Below are positions 36,410 to 45,028 of a DNA stretch of 51,665 nt, piece by piece. The notes beneath the pieces were generated by a model. That model saw only the letters and a program-made list of their open reading frames with translations, made no database searches and had not been told where the DNA came from. Position 1 is the first letter of the stretch. Every line of letters begins with the position of its first letter. The stretch comes from Opitutales bacterium. Its GTDB lineage: Bacteria; Verrucomicrobiota; Verrucomicrobiia; Opitutales; JABSRG01. The stretch is taken from NCBI GenBank assembly GCA_013215165.1, contig JABSRG010000019.1:1-51665 (forward strand), written 5' to 3'. The position numbers were made by a program, and so were the translations under genes.

Positions 36410-36712
36410 TTATTGAGTTACAGGCTCCTGAGCTTTCGAGACCGCTCTGGCCTTTGCCCCCGAGGGTTGATCAGCCGCTGCCCCGCTATCTTCAGACTCA
36501 GCCACCTCATTCATATGATCGATGTGTGCTTCTCGGACGGCGTTGATGATGATTTGGACGAAAAAACGAGTTACAAAAGCTGCGATCAAACAGGCGATCG
36601 CGGCGTCGCGTAGTATCGGGATGAAGTCACTGCCCGTCATCATTCCGGTGAAAAAGGTGACCGAGAAGGCCAGGAAACTGGCAAGACATATGAAGAATTT
36701 AGCGGCGTTCAT
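36410..36712 (-). CDS. Small membrane protein between flhF and sigma factor
   Basis: 100 residues with two transmembrane helices (about 5-25 and 32-58), then a hydrophilic Ala/Glu-rich tail (ESEDSGAAADQPSGAKARAVS). No family recognised. Gaps of 14 and 18 bases to flhF and the sigma gene place it in the same operon, in the position where many bacteria carry a FlhG/MinD-like ATPase, which it is not. Confidence 0.65.
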   Translation of the reverse strand: MNAAKFFICLASFLAFSVTFFTGMMTGSDFIPILRDAAIACLIAAFVTRFFVQIIINAVREAHIDHMNEVAESEDSGAAADQPSGAKARAVSKAQEPVTQ

Positions 36713-36726
36713 TGTTCTTAGGGGGT

Positions 36727-37947
36727 TTAGAGAATATTACGAGGGAAGGTACGTTCGAGCAGGCTGCTAATGATGTCGGTGGTATAGTCTCCGGCCACAT
36801 TTTGGCCGGTGCTAACAAACCAGGGAGAGAGACCGCCTTTGCGGACAATCGACCAGAGTTTCGTGGCCTGAGACAACTCGTCTAGATGAGTCATCACGAG
36901 ATGGTTGACCTCCATTTCGCCTCCCATCTGCAATGCGTCCTTGATCAGTGACAGCTCATAGACGGCGTTGATAACTAAGACGCGAGACTCGACTCTCATT
37001 TCGTCGAGCAGTCGGCGTATACGTATCCACTCTTCTTTCTTTGTCCTGTGGATACCTGGAAGGTCCAGATATACGCGCTCACTTTCAGACAATTCGTCGA
37101 TAACGGCAGGATTACGATGAAAATTAACCCCCATAACGTCGCAGAACAGACGAAGCGCATCATCTGGATTTGGCGTTTCGTGGTCTACTTTGAGGACGTG
37201 GACGTTTTGATTACCGATCAAGACGTCTTGGGTGATTTGCTTACAGAGTGCGGTCGTCTTTCCAACGCCAGGCGTTCCGATAAATGCTATCCGGGGGGCG
37301 ATTTCTATGCGATCAACACGCTCAAAATCACGGCGTAGCCAATGTGAGACTTCCGCAAGTGCACGGGACGTGGGTTTGTCTTTGATTTTCTCCCAAAGAG
37401 GAGAGTTTTCGAGCCCAGCCAGCAAAACATTATCGAATCCGGCACTCCGTAGTACACGAGATAGGTTTACTGACTGGTAATCAGTGCGCGTGCTCTCATA
37501 CCGAGAAGCTGCAGTGCGAGATGAAGGTTTGGTAGGTGAGGGAGCCGAAGCCTTAAAATCGTCGGATACCGCTGGCTCCTCTTTTTCTCCAAGACTATCC
37601 GTAATACCTAGATCTACATTTTCGTCGGAATCCTCCAATTCGTCAGGGAGCGTAATGTTAAATTTTCTGGATTCGCTCTTATTGCCCTCTGAATCTGCAC
37701 CCGTTTCTTCGGCTACAGGAATGTGCGATACAACTTCCAATCGAGGGGAATTGAGGAAGCGACTGAGCCCTTGGCCATCAAGTTGTTTCACTGAAAGCAC
37801 GCGGCCCTTGCCACCCATACGCTCTTGAATAACTCTAACTGCTTCTTCGGCACTTTTTACCACAAACCTGTATTTTTTTCCCGGTAGTATATTGGGATCC
37901 ACCTCGGGGGTGCCTTGTTCTTTAATCTGGGGTGTGATTTTAGACAT
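36727..37947 (-). CDS. flhF: Divergent FlhF-like flagellar SRP-type GTPase
   Basis: 406 residues. N-terminal B-domain-like start (KKYRFVVKSAEEAVRVIQERMGGKGRVLSVKQLDG), a long acidic disordered linker, a helical N domain (LRSAGFDNVLLAGLENSPLW) and a G domain with P-loop GTPGVGKTT. FlhF sets number and place of polar flagella. Several GTPase signatures are altered: the usual DT-x-R-x-x-A G2 segment reads DHETPNPDDALRLF, G3 reads DLPG instead of DTAG, G4 THLD instead of TKLD. So it may bind GTP but hydrolyse it poorly. It heads the operon flhF, membrane protein, sigma, small protein. Confidence 0.8.
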   Translation of the reverse strand: MSKITPQIKEQGTPEVDPNILPGKKYRFVVKSAEEAVRVIQERMGGKGRVLSVKQLDGQGLSRFLNSPRLEVVSHIPVAEETGADSEGNKSESRKFNITLPDELEDSDENVDLGITDSLGEKEEPAVSDDFKASAPSPTKPSSRTAASRYESTRTDYQSVNLSRVLRSAGFDNVLLAGLENSPLWEKIKDKPTSRALAEVSHWLRRDFERVDRIEIAPRIAFIGTPGVGKTTALCKQITQDVLIGNQNVHVLKVDHETPNPDDALRLFCDVMGVNFHRNPAVIDELSESERVYLDLPGIHRTKKEEWIRIRRLLDEMRVESRVLVINAVYELSLIKDALQMGGEMEVNHLVMTHLDELSQATKLWSIVRKGGLSPWFVSTGQNVAGDYTTDIISSLLERTFPRNIL

Positions 37948-38323
37948 TGAAGATGAGTGCCAAGGCTTCAGGCCAGAAATTGATCACGTCCGACAAGTCG
38001 AGAGAGGGGCTTAGCGTCGTGGATATTGGGAAACCAAATGTAAAGTTTGCGACGCAGACCGAGGGCATGCCAGGTATCGGGAAAACGCCCCCGACAAATC
38101 CTGGTCTCGCATTCTACGCGAGCTTGGGCCCCTGGTGTTATCGTGTTCTGCATCATCTGCTCAAAAACCTAGCTTCGCAGATGCCAACGACACAAAGAGA
38201 CTCACAAGCTAATGATTTTCAGGATCTTATAAAATTAAAAAAATTCCACCACAACCTAACCGCTTCATAATGGCAGCATTTTCCCATCACCTTTGATCGG
38301 TAAATGGTATTATTTTCTCAACT
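37948..38323. other. 376-bp gene-free stretch upstream of flhF
   Basis: No gene I can support. Open frames on both strands here (a 107-codon plus-strand frame and a 62-codon minus-strand frame) show no domain-like pattern. It contains short inverted repeats (CTCGC/GCGAG; TCGGG/CCCGA on the minus strand) that could lie in the flhF leader. The flhF promoter should be here; no good sigma-54 or sigma-28 site was found. Confidence 0.4.
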
Positions 38324-38908
38324 CTAGCGGATAGTCTTCGACGCAGCTTCAAGCTTTTCACGATGCACACGAGAAACCACGACGTATTTCTCGGCCCACC
38401 CACGTAGACTCATTTGCTCGTCTATACTTAGCTCACGCACTACCCTACCTGGGGTCCCCAAAACCATTGATCCCGGGGGTATACGTATCCCCTGTGTGAC
38501 CACTGCACCTGCGCCGATAATCGAACGTGCGCCGACGACGGCACCGTCGAGAATGGTTGCATGCATTCCGATCAGACATTCGTCCTCGATCGAACAGGCG
38601 TGGATCATGGCCAGATGCCCCACGGTCACATAGTCGCCAATGTAAACACCCAGGTCATCAGCGAGGTGCACCACACTACCGTCTTGGATATTGGAGCCCT
38701 CACCCACAACAATGCGTTCTATGTCACCTCGCAGCACAGCTCTGGGCCACACAGATGATTTTGAAGCGAGCTTTACATCTCCAATAACTGTGGCATCGGG
38801 ATGGACAAAGGCATCTGCAGCGATATCCGGGTTACGATTCAGAAACCTGTCTAAACGAGTGCGTAAATCCATATCCCGGAGTGTTAGAAGTTGGCGACTT
38901 GAAGGCAT
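38324..38908 (-). CDS. Gamma-carbonic-anhydrase-like hexapeptide-repeat protein
   Basis: 194 residues. Left-handed beta-helix repeats (DAFVHPDATVIGDVKLASKSSVWPRAVLRGD) with metal-site histidines in VVHLAD, VGHLAMIHA. This is the YrdA/PaaY type, often inactive or weak carbonic anhydrases with unknown role. A second methionine at 38872 (MDLRTRL) is a possible start; GGAG lies just before the first one but only 2 bases away. It lies 30 bases downstream of the aminotransferase. Confidence 0.88.
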   Translation of the reverse strand: MPSSRQLLTLRDMDLRTRLDRFLNRNPDIAADAFVHPDATVIGDVKLASKSSVWPRAVLRGDIERIVVGEGSNIQDGSVVHLADDLGVYIGDYVTVGHLAMIHACSIEDECLIGMHATILDGAVVGARSIIGAGAVVTQGIRIPPGSMVLGTPGRVVRELSIDEQMSLRGWAEKYVVVSRVHREKLEAASKTIR

Positions 38909-38938
38909 TACTCCAAATCGCCGCCGGTGTTAAAGCAA

Positions 38939-40126
38939 CTAGAGGGATCCGACAAACGATTTAATCTTCTCTAAACCAGTCTGAATGACTGCATCAGAAG
39001 TAGCATAACTCAAGCGGAGATACCCTTCGGCACCGAAGCCAGTTCCAGATGCCAGGGCAACCTGATGTTCTTCTAAGATGCGCTCAGAGAATACATCAGA
39101 ACTTAATCCAGTCCCAGAGATATCAGGAAAGACATAGAACGCACCTTGCGATCGGAAGCAGCGAATACCGTCAATAGCATTGAGCCCATCAACCAACATC
39201 AGTCGACGGCGATCAAAGTGGATCAGCATGTCGGCTATCGCAGCGCGGGCCGCGGCACGATTCTCCAGAGCGGCAAGAGCACCATACTGGGCAAATGTCG
39301 TTGCTCCAGAGGTGGTTTGGCTCTGCAGATTCGAAACCGCTTTCGCTACAGGCTCCGAGGCGAGCAGTGTTCCGAGGCGCCAACCAGTCATAGAAAAAGT
39401 CTTACTAAATCCTCCGACAGTGATGACCCAATCTGAAATCTCCGGGTCCATGGACGCCGGACTGAAATGCGTGGCACCATCGTAGAGAAGGTATTCATAA
39501 ATCTCGTCCGACATTAGGAAAATACCTTTACTTGCGCAGAGCTCGGCAATGGCTTGGATCTCAGACTTCTCGTAGATCGCGCCTGTTGGGTTTGAGGGAC
39601 TATTCAGCACGACCATCTTGGTCTTATCTGTGATCGAAGCCTTTATACGCTCAAGGCTTACCTTGAACCCATCATCCATCGTTGAACTGACAATCCGTGG
39701 AATGCCTCCCGATTGTTTCACCATCTCGGGGTAACTTACCCAGTATGGACCAAGAATGATCACCTCATCCCCAGGATCGCAGACAGCTCGAATCGCCAGA
39801 GTACATGAATATTTCCCACCTGGGCTGACCACAAACTGAGTAGGCTTTACACCTGTCAGGTCATTCTCGTTAGTATACTTCTCCGCCAAGGCTTGTCTAA
39901 GAGGGGCGATACCAGGAACAAGCGAATATTTAGTTTCGCCATCTTTTAGTGCCTGGATCGCCGCCTCTTTAATGAAGTCCGGTGTATCAAAATCGGGTTC
40001 ACCCGCTCCAAACCCGCATACATCTACCCCCTTAGCTTTGAGCGCCTTGGCTTTTGCATCGACGGCTAAGGTCGGCGACGGAGCCACGTTTTTCACCCAA
40101 GTAGACAGCTTGTCAGTAATACTCAT
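38939..40126 (-). CDS. aspC: Class I pyridoxal-phosphate aspartate aminotransferase
   Basis: 395 residues. The PLP lysine is in [16 protein letters not shown], with [23 protein letters not shown] and the N-terminal [19 protein letters not shown] all present. This matches the bacterial I-gamma (Thermus/Bacillus type) aspartate aminotransferases, which may also act on prephenate. It converts aspartate and 2-oxoglutarate to oxaloacetate and glutamate in the cytoplasm. Likely co-transcribed with the downstream gamma-CA-like gene. Confidence 0.92.
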   Translation of the reverse strand: MSITDKLSTWVKNVAPSPTLAVDAKAKALKAKGVDVCGFGAGEPDFDTPDFIKEAAIQALKDGETKYSLVPGIAPLRQALAEKYTNENDLTGVKPTQFVVSPGGKYSCTLAIRAVCDPGDEVIILGPYWVSYPEMVKQSGGIPRIVSSTMDDGFKVSLERIKASITDKTKMVVLNSPSNPTGAIYEKSEIQAIAELCASKGIFLMSDEIYEYLLYDGATHFSPASMDPEISDWVITVGGFSKTFSMTGWRLGTLLASEPVAKAVSNLQSQTTSGATTFAQYGALAALENRAAARAAIADMLIHFDRRRLMLVDGLNAIDGIRCFRSQGAFYVFPDISGTGLSSDVFSERILEEHQVALASGTGFGAEGYLRLSYATSDAVIQTGLEKIKSFVGSL

Positions 40127-40187
40127 AACAAGCCCTTTTTACCTCAGTGTTCTTTCATTGAAAGCGAGAAAAACGAAATTATAAAGG

Positions 40188-41252
40188 CTAGCGAGTTTTT
40201 CGGAGAGTAGCACCCTCAACGAAGCGACGCGAGACAGCCACGGTCACCCGCTCCTCAGGAACGCCACGGACCCGGAGTCTAATTAGCTCATCGAGGAACT
40301 CAACCGCTCGTTTAGCCACTCTCGCCTGACCATTTACAAGCCCGGCAATTCCATTTTCAGGGTCGATGTGGTTCGTGTTTATCAATGCCAATTGCACCTC
40401 ATCAGGCATACGGATACCCGCATCCTTGAGCATCATGTAAAACACATCATTGAGACCAACCACTCCATCTATGCGATTCTGCTTGATCCATGAAATAAAC
40501 TTTTCCTGTCCGTCGAATCCGTTGTGTATGGCACATGTCTCTACGAACTCTATTTTATCCTTTTCTCGGAACCTGTTTTCAGAGATGACGCTTTCGCGCA
40601 GTCCGGCCACCGTCAGGCGCTCGCCAAGAGGCATAACGTATTCCGGATAGGGGTGATTTTTCGGGACAAAAGTCGCAAAACCAATCCGTCGCGCTCCAGC
40701 TGTAACCAACTTGCCTACAAACAGCTCACCGTAATTGTAAGCATCTGAGGCGACCATATGCATGGGTAACCGGTCATAACCCCAATTCAATTGAACCGCA
40801 GAAAAATGATCCCAAGATATCTTTTCCCATGAGTGACCAGGGCTTAATTGGCCAAAAATCACTCCAGGGATTCCCCGACTTATAATCACCTGCCATAAGT
40901 GATCTAGATTGGAGTAGTCAGAGAGATAAAAACGGTCGACATTATAACCAAGTGTTTGCGCTGTTTTGTCGATTTCATCCAATCGTTTCTTAAAAGCTTT
41001 TTCCCGTTTAGATACCGGCCGTGACTCTGTAACAAAGGCCAAACAGGACCAAGGGCGTTTCACAGGTACCGCTTTTCTATGAGTCGCCAAGATGCCTAAT
41101 GCCGGGTCACGCTCATAACCTACTTCTTTAGCTAACGCATTTACTCGATCCCTGAGATCTTGCGAGATGCGCGGATCATTCCGAATTGCGAGGGAGACAG
41201 CAGAGCGGCTCACACCGAGCTTTTCTGCCAAATCTTTCATAGTTACTCTCAT
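40188..41252 (-). CDS. LacI-family transcriptional regulator
   Basis: 354 residues. The N-terminal helix-turn-helix (MKDLAEKLGVSRSAVSLAIRNDPRISQDLRDRVNALAKEVGYERD, with the start either at the first or fifth residue) is followed by a periplasmic-binding-protein-like sensor (AFVTES, VIFGQL, ARRIGFATFVPK, IDGVVGLNDVFYMMLKDAGIRMPDEVQLALIN). These regulators usually respond to sugars, but no sugar genes adjoin it, so it may act at a distance. Candidate operators lie in its upstream region. Confidence 0.9.
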   Translation of the reverse strand: MRVTMKDLAEKLGVSRSAVSLAIRNDPRISQDLRDRVNALAKEVGYERDPALGILATHRKAVPVKRPWSCLAFVTESRPVSKREKAFKKRLDEIDKTAQTLGYNVDRFYLSDYSNLDHLWQVIISRGIPGVIFGQLSPGHSWEKISWDHFSAVQLNWGYDRLPMHMVASDAYNYGELFVGKLVTAGARRIGFATFVPKNHPYPEYVMPLGERLTVAGLRESVISENRFREKDKIEFVETCAIHNGFDGQEKFISWIKQNRIDGVVGLNDVFYMMLKDAGIRMPDEVQLALINTNHIDPENGIAGLVNGQARVAKRAVEFLDELIRLRVRGVPEERVTVAVSRRFVEGATLRKTR

Positions 41253-41300
41253 CTAGAAAATTTTTATTCGTCTAAAGCATTACCCGAGGATGATCAAATG

Positions 41301-41325
41301 ACCAATTTGGTGTCCAAACACACCA
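41301..41325. promoter_or_regulatory. Candidate operator palindromes upstream of the LacI-type regulator
   Basis: ACCAATTTGGT (41301-41311) is a perfect odd palindrome, and it overlaps TGGTGT-N6-ACACCA (41308-41325), a 6-bp inverted repeat. They lie about 50 bases upstream of the regulator start, a place typical of autoregulation. They lack the central CG of most LacI operators, so the call is weak. Confidence 0.3.
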
Positions 41326-41454
41326 CTTAAAGTCTACGATAATGGTGCCTAATCGCGGCCAAATAAATCAGTCTAGTTAACTCATTGCGGAGAAAGTCCC
41401 TTCCCTCGCATGAGTGCAGCAATCTAAATGACGGATTTCGAAATAAGCCTGTAA

Positions 41455-42051
41455 TTATGCGCCCTTCGTCAGGAACGGACGCCAAGCATCTTCGATTTGG
41501 TGGGGTTTGAGTGTACTTACAAACGGGCGCCAGCGTGGGCGCTCCGGCTTCCGAATCAATTTCATCTTAGCCTCATGTGGGAGTCGATTTGCCTTGCGAC
41601 TGTTGCACGAAATACAAGAGGTGACGATGTTCTCCCAACTAGTTCGGCCACCATAGTCTCGCGGAATTACATGGTCCAAATTCAATTCCTCTTCACGCCC
41701 CTGGACCCCGCAGTATTGGCACTGATACCCGTCTCGTTCGAAGATGGCTCGTCGATGAAATTTCACCTCCTGTGCCGGCAATCGATCATAATCGCGTAAT
41801 ATTAGCACACTTGGAACACGCAGAGTAAGTCGTACCGTCCGCATTATTGGCTGGCCGGTTTTCGGGGGATTTTTCAAAGAAAACGCTATCCACTCTTCAC
41901 CCCCCATCATCTCGAATTGCCCCTCGTCGGAAAAAACCGCCTGCGCGTGTCCTTGAAGAAGGAGCGAGAAGGCTCGTTTGGCACCAACGATATTCACTGC
42001 TTGCCAAACGCGGTTTAAAACCAATACCCGGTGGTTATCTACGCCTTCCAT
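41455..42051 (-). CDS. HNH endonuclease-domain protein
   Basis: 198 residues. Begins MEGVDNHRVLVLNRVWQAVNIV, a shared opening of a broad bacterial family, and has a full HNH zinc finger: CQYCG, then DHVIPRDYGGRTSWENIVTSCISCNSRKANR. The C-terminal tail is basic (KLIRKPERPRWRPF). Such proteins are widespread, encoded singly in chromosomes, and their target is unknown. About 200 bases of unassigned sequence separate it from the LacI gene. Confidence 0.88.
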   Translation of the reverse strand: MEGVDNHRVLVLNRVWQAVNIVGAKRAFSLLLQGHAQAVFSDEGQFEMMGGEEWIAFSLKNPPKTGQPIMRTVRLTLRVPSVLILRDYDRLPAQEVKFHRRAIFERDGYQCQYCGVQGREEELNLDHVIPRDYGGRTSWENIVTSCISCNSRKANRLPHEAKMKLIRKPERPRWRPFVSTLKPHQIEDAWRPFLTKGA

Positions 42052-42325
42052 CGGAATAGATCATATCACGAATCAGCCAACAGGTTGTCAACCAGGACTT
42101 TGATGTGGTCACAGAAAAATTTCGGGCAAAACACAAAATATAGGGCTTTTGGAGCTGTTATGTTACAACATGTGGGGTTCTTTTTAAATTCCGCTCATCT
42201 GCTCGAAGGTGTATTGCTAGTAGAAGCTGCAATGCTGGTTTGAGTTTGCTAATAGCATCTATTCTAAGGCAATTTAGCTGTTCCTACATCTTGACATCGA
42301 TCTACCGCGGTCTGTTGTTTGACAT

Positions 42326-42850
42326 ATGCAACATATCGCGATCTTTGCTACGAGCCTTAATGAATTCTCCAATTCGCAGATGCTCGCGCGTTTGTTCGCT
42401 GATCACCTGGAAAGTATGGATAAATCCTACGAAATTCTCGATATGCGCGAGCATCCAATTCCGTTTTCAGGGCCTGAAGAGAGTTGGGACCATCCTGAGG
42501 GGATTAAGATAAAGGAGGCTGTCGAGCGCGCGTCACATATCGTTTTTTCAACTCCCATTTATAATTATACAGTGAACGCGGTTACCAAATCGATCATCGA
42601 GCTGGTTGGGCGGTCTTTTGAGGACAAGATAGTCGCCTTTATGGCGGCTGCGGGCGGGCACAACAGCTATATGTCGTTAATGTCTCTCGCCAATTCTTTG
42701 ATGCTTGATTTCCGCACCGTGATTGTGCCGCGGTTTCTCTATACCACCTACGATTCTTGGATAAAAAATGATACTCTGAAGCCAGAGTTCCAAGAACGCC
42801 TAGAGAAGCTATATCAGGATATGTCGAAGATTCAGATCCTATCGGAATAA
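42326..42850 (+). CDS. NADPH-dependent FMN reductase family protein
   Basis: 174 residues with a flavodoxin-like fold. The FMN phosphate loop region is TSLNEFSNSQMLARLF, and HIVFSTPIYNYTVNAVTKSIIELVGR and FMAAAGGHNSYMSLMSLANSLM are family-typical. It could reduce FMN, quinones or azo compounds; the electron acceptor is unknown. It is separated from the next gene by 15 bases, so they may share a transcript. The 270 bases upstream hold no recognisable gene. Confidence 0.87.
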   Translation: MQHIAIFATSLNEFSNSQMLARLFADHLESMDKSYEILDMREHPIPFSGPEESWDHPEGIKIKEAVERASHIVFSTPIYNYTVNAVTKSIIELVGRSFEDKIVAFMAAAGGHNSYMSLMSLANSLMLDFRTVIVPRFLYTTYDSWIKNDTLKPEFQERLEKLYQDMSKIQILSE

Positions 42851-42865
42851 ACCCAATCTCCAGCT

Positions 42866-43879
42866 TTGTCTGAATTCGAAAGAGCTGCTCAAGCCCTCCA
42901 CGCCCTCGGTCTCGTCGTCCGTGATTGCCTGCGCTCTGAAAAAAGAAAACCTAGTAACAAGCGGACAGCTATCGCCAAGGTTGAGGCATCAGATATTATA
43001 TACCAGATCGATACGGTAAGTGAGGCCGTGATCTTAGAATGGTTCTCTCGAGAATGGACCGATCTCCCCCCAGTGCGCCTAGTCATGGAAGGCGCCGAGT
43101 CTGAAGGTCAATTGATTTACCCGACCATGGATCAATCGCCTGAATGGATTTGCCTTATCGATCCCATAGACGGCACCCGCGGAATCATGTATGATAAACG
43201 TTCGGCATGGTTTATTGCCGGCATCGCACCTATTGCTAAGAACAAGGAACCCAGCACCGAAGATATCGTGGTATCGGTCCTGGTAGAACTCCCTACCAGC
43301 AAAGCGGGCTACGCGGATTCATTTTATGCGATAAAGGGCTGCGGACTCGATGGTGTCTTTGGCGAGCGCATTCAGCTCTTCACGGGAGAAAAGGGCCCAC
43401 TGAAACCCTCACCCTATCAAGGCACTGACATCACTCATGGCTTTTTCTCGTTCGCAAAATTTTTCCCCGAAGGTCGCCTCACACTCACGCGGCTTGAAAT
43501 CGAGCTTATTGATTCGATCCATGGTCTTACTGAATCGGGTAGCCCCGTGATTTTTGACGATCAATATATGAGCACAGGTGGCCAGTTTTATGAAATCTTG
43601 ATGGGACATGATCGAGCGATCATCGATGCACGCCGCGAGGTATACATGGCTGAGGGCCTCGATAACATCCTCACCTGCCATCCTTATGATATTGGGGCAT
43701 GGCTCATTCTTGAGGAATCCGGATGCATCATTGAACGACCCGACGGTGGCCCATTAGACTTTCGAGTAAATACCACAGAAGCTGTTTCTTGGGCAGCCTA
43801 TGCAAACCCTCAGCTAGCCTTCCATATCCGCCCCGTACTTAAACAGTTACTAAAAAAACTAAGAAAAGCATCGTCATGA
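42866..43879 (+). CDS. Inositol monophosphatase-family protein
   Basis: 337 residues, starting with TTG (no upstream in-frame ATG, next ATG is inside the domain). Metal-binding motifs are visible: E-containing VMEGAESEG, DPIDGTRG at 99-106 and the late CHPYDIGAWLILEESGC. This fold covers IMPase, CysQ and fructose-bisphosphatase relatives, so the substrate is open; an insertion of about 40 residues after the DPIDGT motif makes it longer than the usual 260-270 residues. The TTG start is unusual among its neighbours and lowers the certainty of the N-terminus. Confidence 0.78.
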   Translation: MSEFERAAQALHALGLVVRDCLRSEKRKPSNKRTAIAKVEASDIIYQIDTVSEAVILEWFSREWTDLPPVRLVMEGAESEGQLIYPTMDQSPEWICLIDPIDGTRGIMYDKRSAWFIAGIAPIAKNKEPSTEDIVVSVLVELPTSKAGYADSFYAIKGCGLDGVFGERIQLFTGEKGPLKPSPYQGTDITHGFFSFAKFFPEGRLTLTRLEIELIDSIHGLTESGSPVIFDDQYMSTGGQFYEILMGHDRAIIDARREVYMAEGLDNILTCHPYDIGAWLILEESGCIIERPDGGPLDFRVNTTEAVSWAAYANPQLAFHIRPVLKQLLKKLRKASS

Positions 43880-43883
43880 TAGA

Positions 43884-44285
43884 CATCACTGCATGACGCG
43901 GACGGTGAATGGTGAGTTTTACTTTAAGGATCGGGAGAAGGAGATGATGCGGAAGATGCTGCGGCAGGTAGCTAGGTTTTGAGGGGTGGAGGTGTTGGCG
44001 TATGTGGTGATGTCGAATCATGTGCATATTTTGGTGCGGGTGTGTGGTGCGGCGAAGGCGGTGTCGGATGTAGAGTAGGTGCGGCGGTATGCGCTATTGT
44101 ATCCGAAGCCGATGGATCACCAGTCGATAGATTTGGCCGTGGTGGAAGAGGCTTTAAAGACGAATTCTGAGGAGGGGCAGCAGATACGTCGGTTGCTCCT
44201 GGCACGGATAGGCAACGTCTCGGAATTTATGAAGACGCTGAAACAGTGTTTCTCGATTTGGTTTAATCGGAGTCGGGGATTTTAA
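43884..44285 (+). pseudogene. Decayed IS200/REP-associated tyrosine transposase (RAYT)
   Basis: In a single frame one reads HHCMTRTVNGEFYFKDREKE, then TGA (43980), then GVEVLAYVVMSNHVHILVRV, then TAG (44076), then RRYALLYPKPMDHQS and NVSEFMKTLKQCFSIWFNRSRGF before TAA. SNHVHILV is the HUH motif of Y1 transposases, and FMKTLKQ with FNRS matches the conserved C-terminal region of RAYTs. The N-terminal residues before HHC and the part after RSRGF are lost. Two internal stops without frameshifts show inactivity. The strand is strongly purine/G-rich and unlike the neighbours, suggesting foreign origin. It abuts the preceding phosphatase gene. Confidence 0.85.
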
Positions 44286-44307
44286 AAGGGACGATTTTAA
44301 AAGGGAC
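44278..44307 (+). repeat. 15-bp tandem duplication at the RAYT relic 3' end
   Basis: The unit GATTTTAAAAGGGAC occurs twice in a row. Each copy puts an in-frame TAA into the transposase frame. The bases after it (to about 44428) hold a short frame ending in GHKYWRTLERIDQKIRSLIV that looks like a further gene relic but which I do not recognise. Confidence 0.85.
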
Positions 44308-44428
44308 GGGGTTGTTTACGTATACACTTAGCTCCTGGGCAGATGTAATAAATAAAGGACATAAGTATTGGCGGACACTGGAGAGGATTGACCAGAAGAT
44401 CCGTTCACTCATCGTTTAAAAATCGCCC

Positions 44429-45028
44429 ATGCCGCATCCGACGATTTCTCAACTCTTAGACCAAACAATCCTTTTAGAGAACGAGCCAGGGAGACACTTA
44501 GTCCTGCCTGAGACTCTGATTTCAGAAGAAAATTACCCCTACCAAAAAGGTGGTTTGTTTCACATTGATGATGAAATTAGAAATATCCTGGCATACATAG
44601 AGTATCTTATCCACAGGCATCCAAAGTGGCCCTATTTGGCGCGAAGATTACTCTTCCCTGCAGACCGATGCCTGAACCTTCTCTATCAATTGGCACGAAT
44701 TCATAGTAGGCTTTCGCCATCTGTGGCTATGAGAGAATCGTATCTTGCCGAGTCGAGAGACATACAATCTCAACTCCGTAGCATTGCCCTAAGCACCTCA
44801 CCGAGCCCCCCGGTTTTTAAAATCGTTCGGCTTCATACAAAATGGATCAAAGCGCGCACGATACACTATAGAAAAAAGGATCAAACCGCTTCGATTGCTC
44901 TGAGTGTACCAAGTTACAGAATTACGCCAATAAACCTGTTCCTAAGATTCAGGCGTGAAACGGATGCACTACTCACCTTGCAACTGGCATCCGACGCTCG
45001 CATTGAAAACCTTGTGGAGACCTCATGA
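44429..45028 (+). CDS. Hypothetical protein leading a glycosyltransferase operon
   Basis: 199 residues, rich in Arg/Leu/His, without signal peptide, membrane helix or known motif. It contains a probable helical region (DEIRNILAYIEYLIHRHPKWPYLARRLLFPADRC). The stop overlaps the start of the next glycosyltransferase as ATGA, so it is part of that operon and probably belongs to a surface-polysaccharide or lipid pathway. I do not recognise a family. Confidence 0.7.
   Translation: MPHPTISQLLDQTILLENEPGRHLVLPETLISEENYPYQKGGLFHIDDEIRNILAYIEYLIHRHPKWPYLARRLLFPADRCLNLLYQLARIHSRLSPSVAMRESYLAESRDIQSQLRSIALSTSPSPPVFKIVRLHTKWIKARTIHYRKKDQTASIALSVPSYRITPINLFLRFRRETDALLTLQLASDARIENLVETS

Noticed and set aside
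37948-37965. Sigma-54-like TTGGCAC before flhF
   Set aside because: The -12 element lacks GC at the right distance and the site would sit on the start codon.
37947-38270. 107-codon plus-strand frame upstream of flhF
   Set aside because: No domain pattern, low-complexity start and end, antisense to the likely flhF leader.
43880-44428. Functional insertion sequence
   Set aside because: Two internal stops and lost ends show decay; no intact terminal structures were found.
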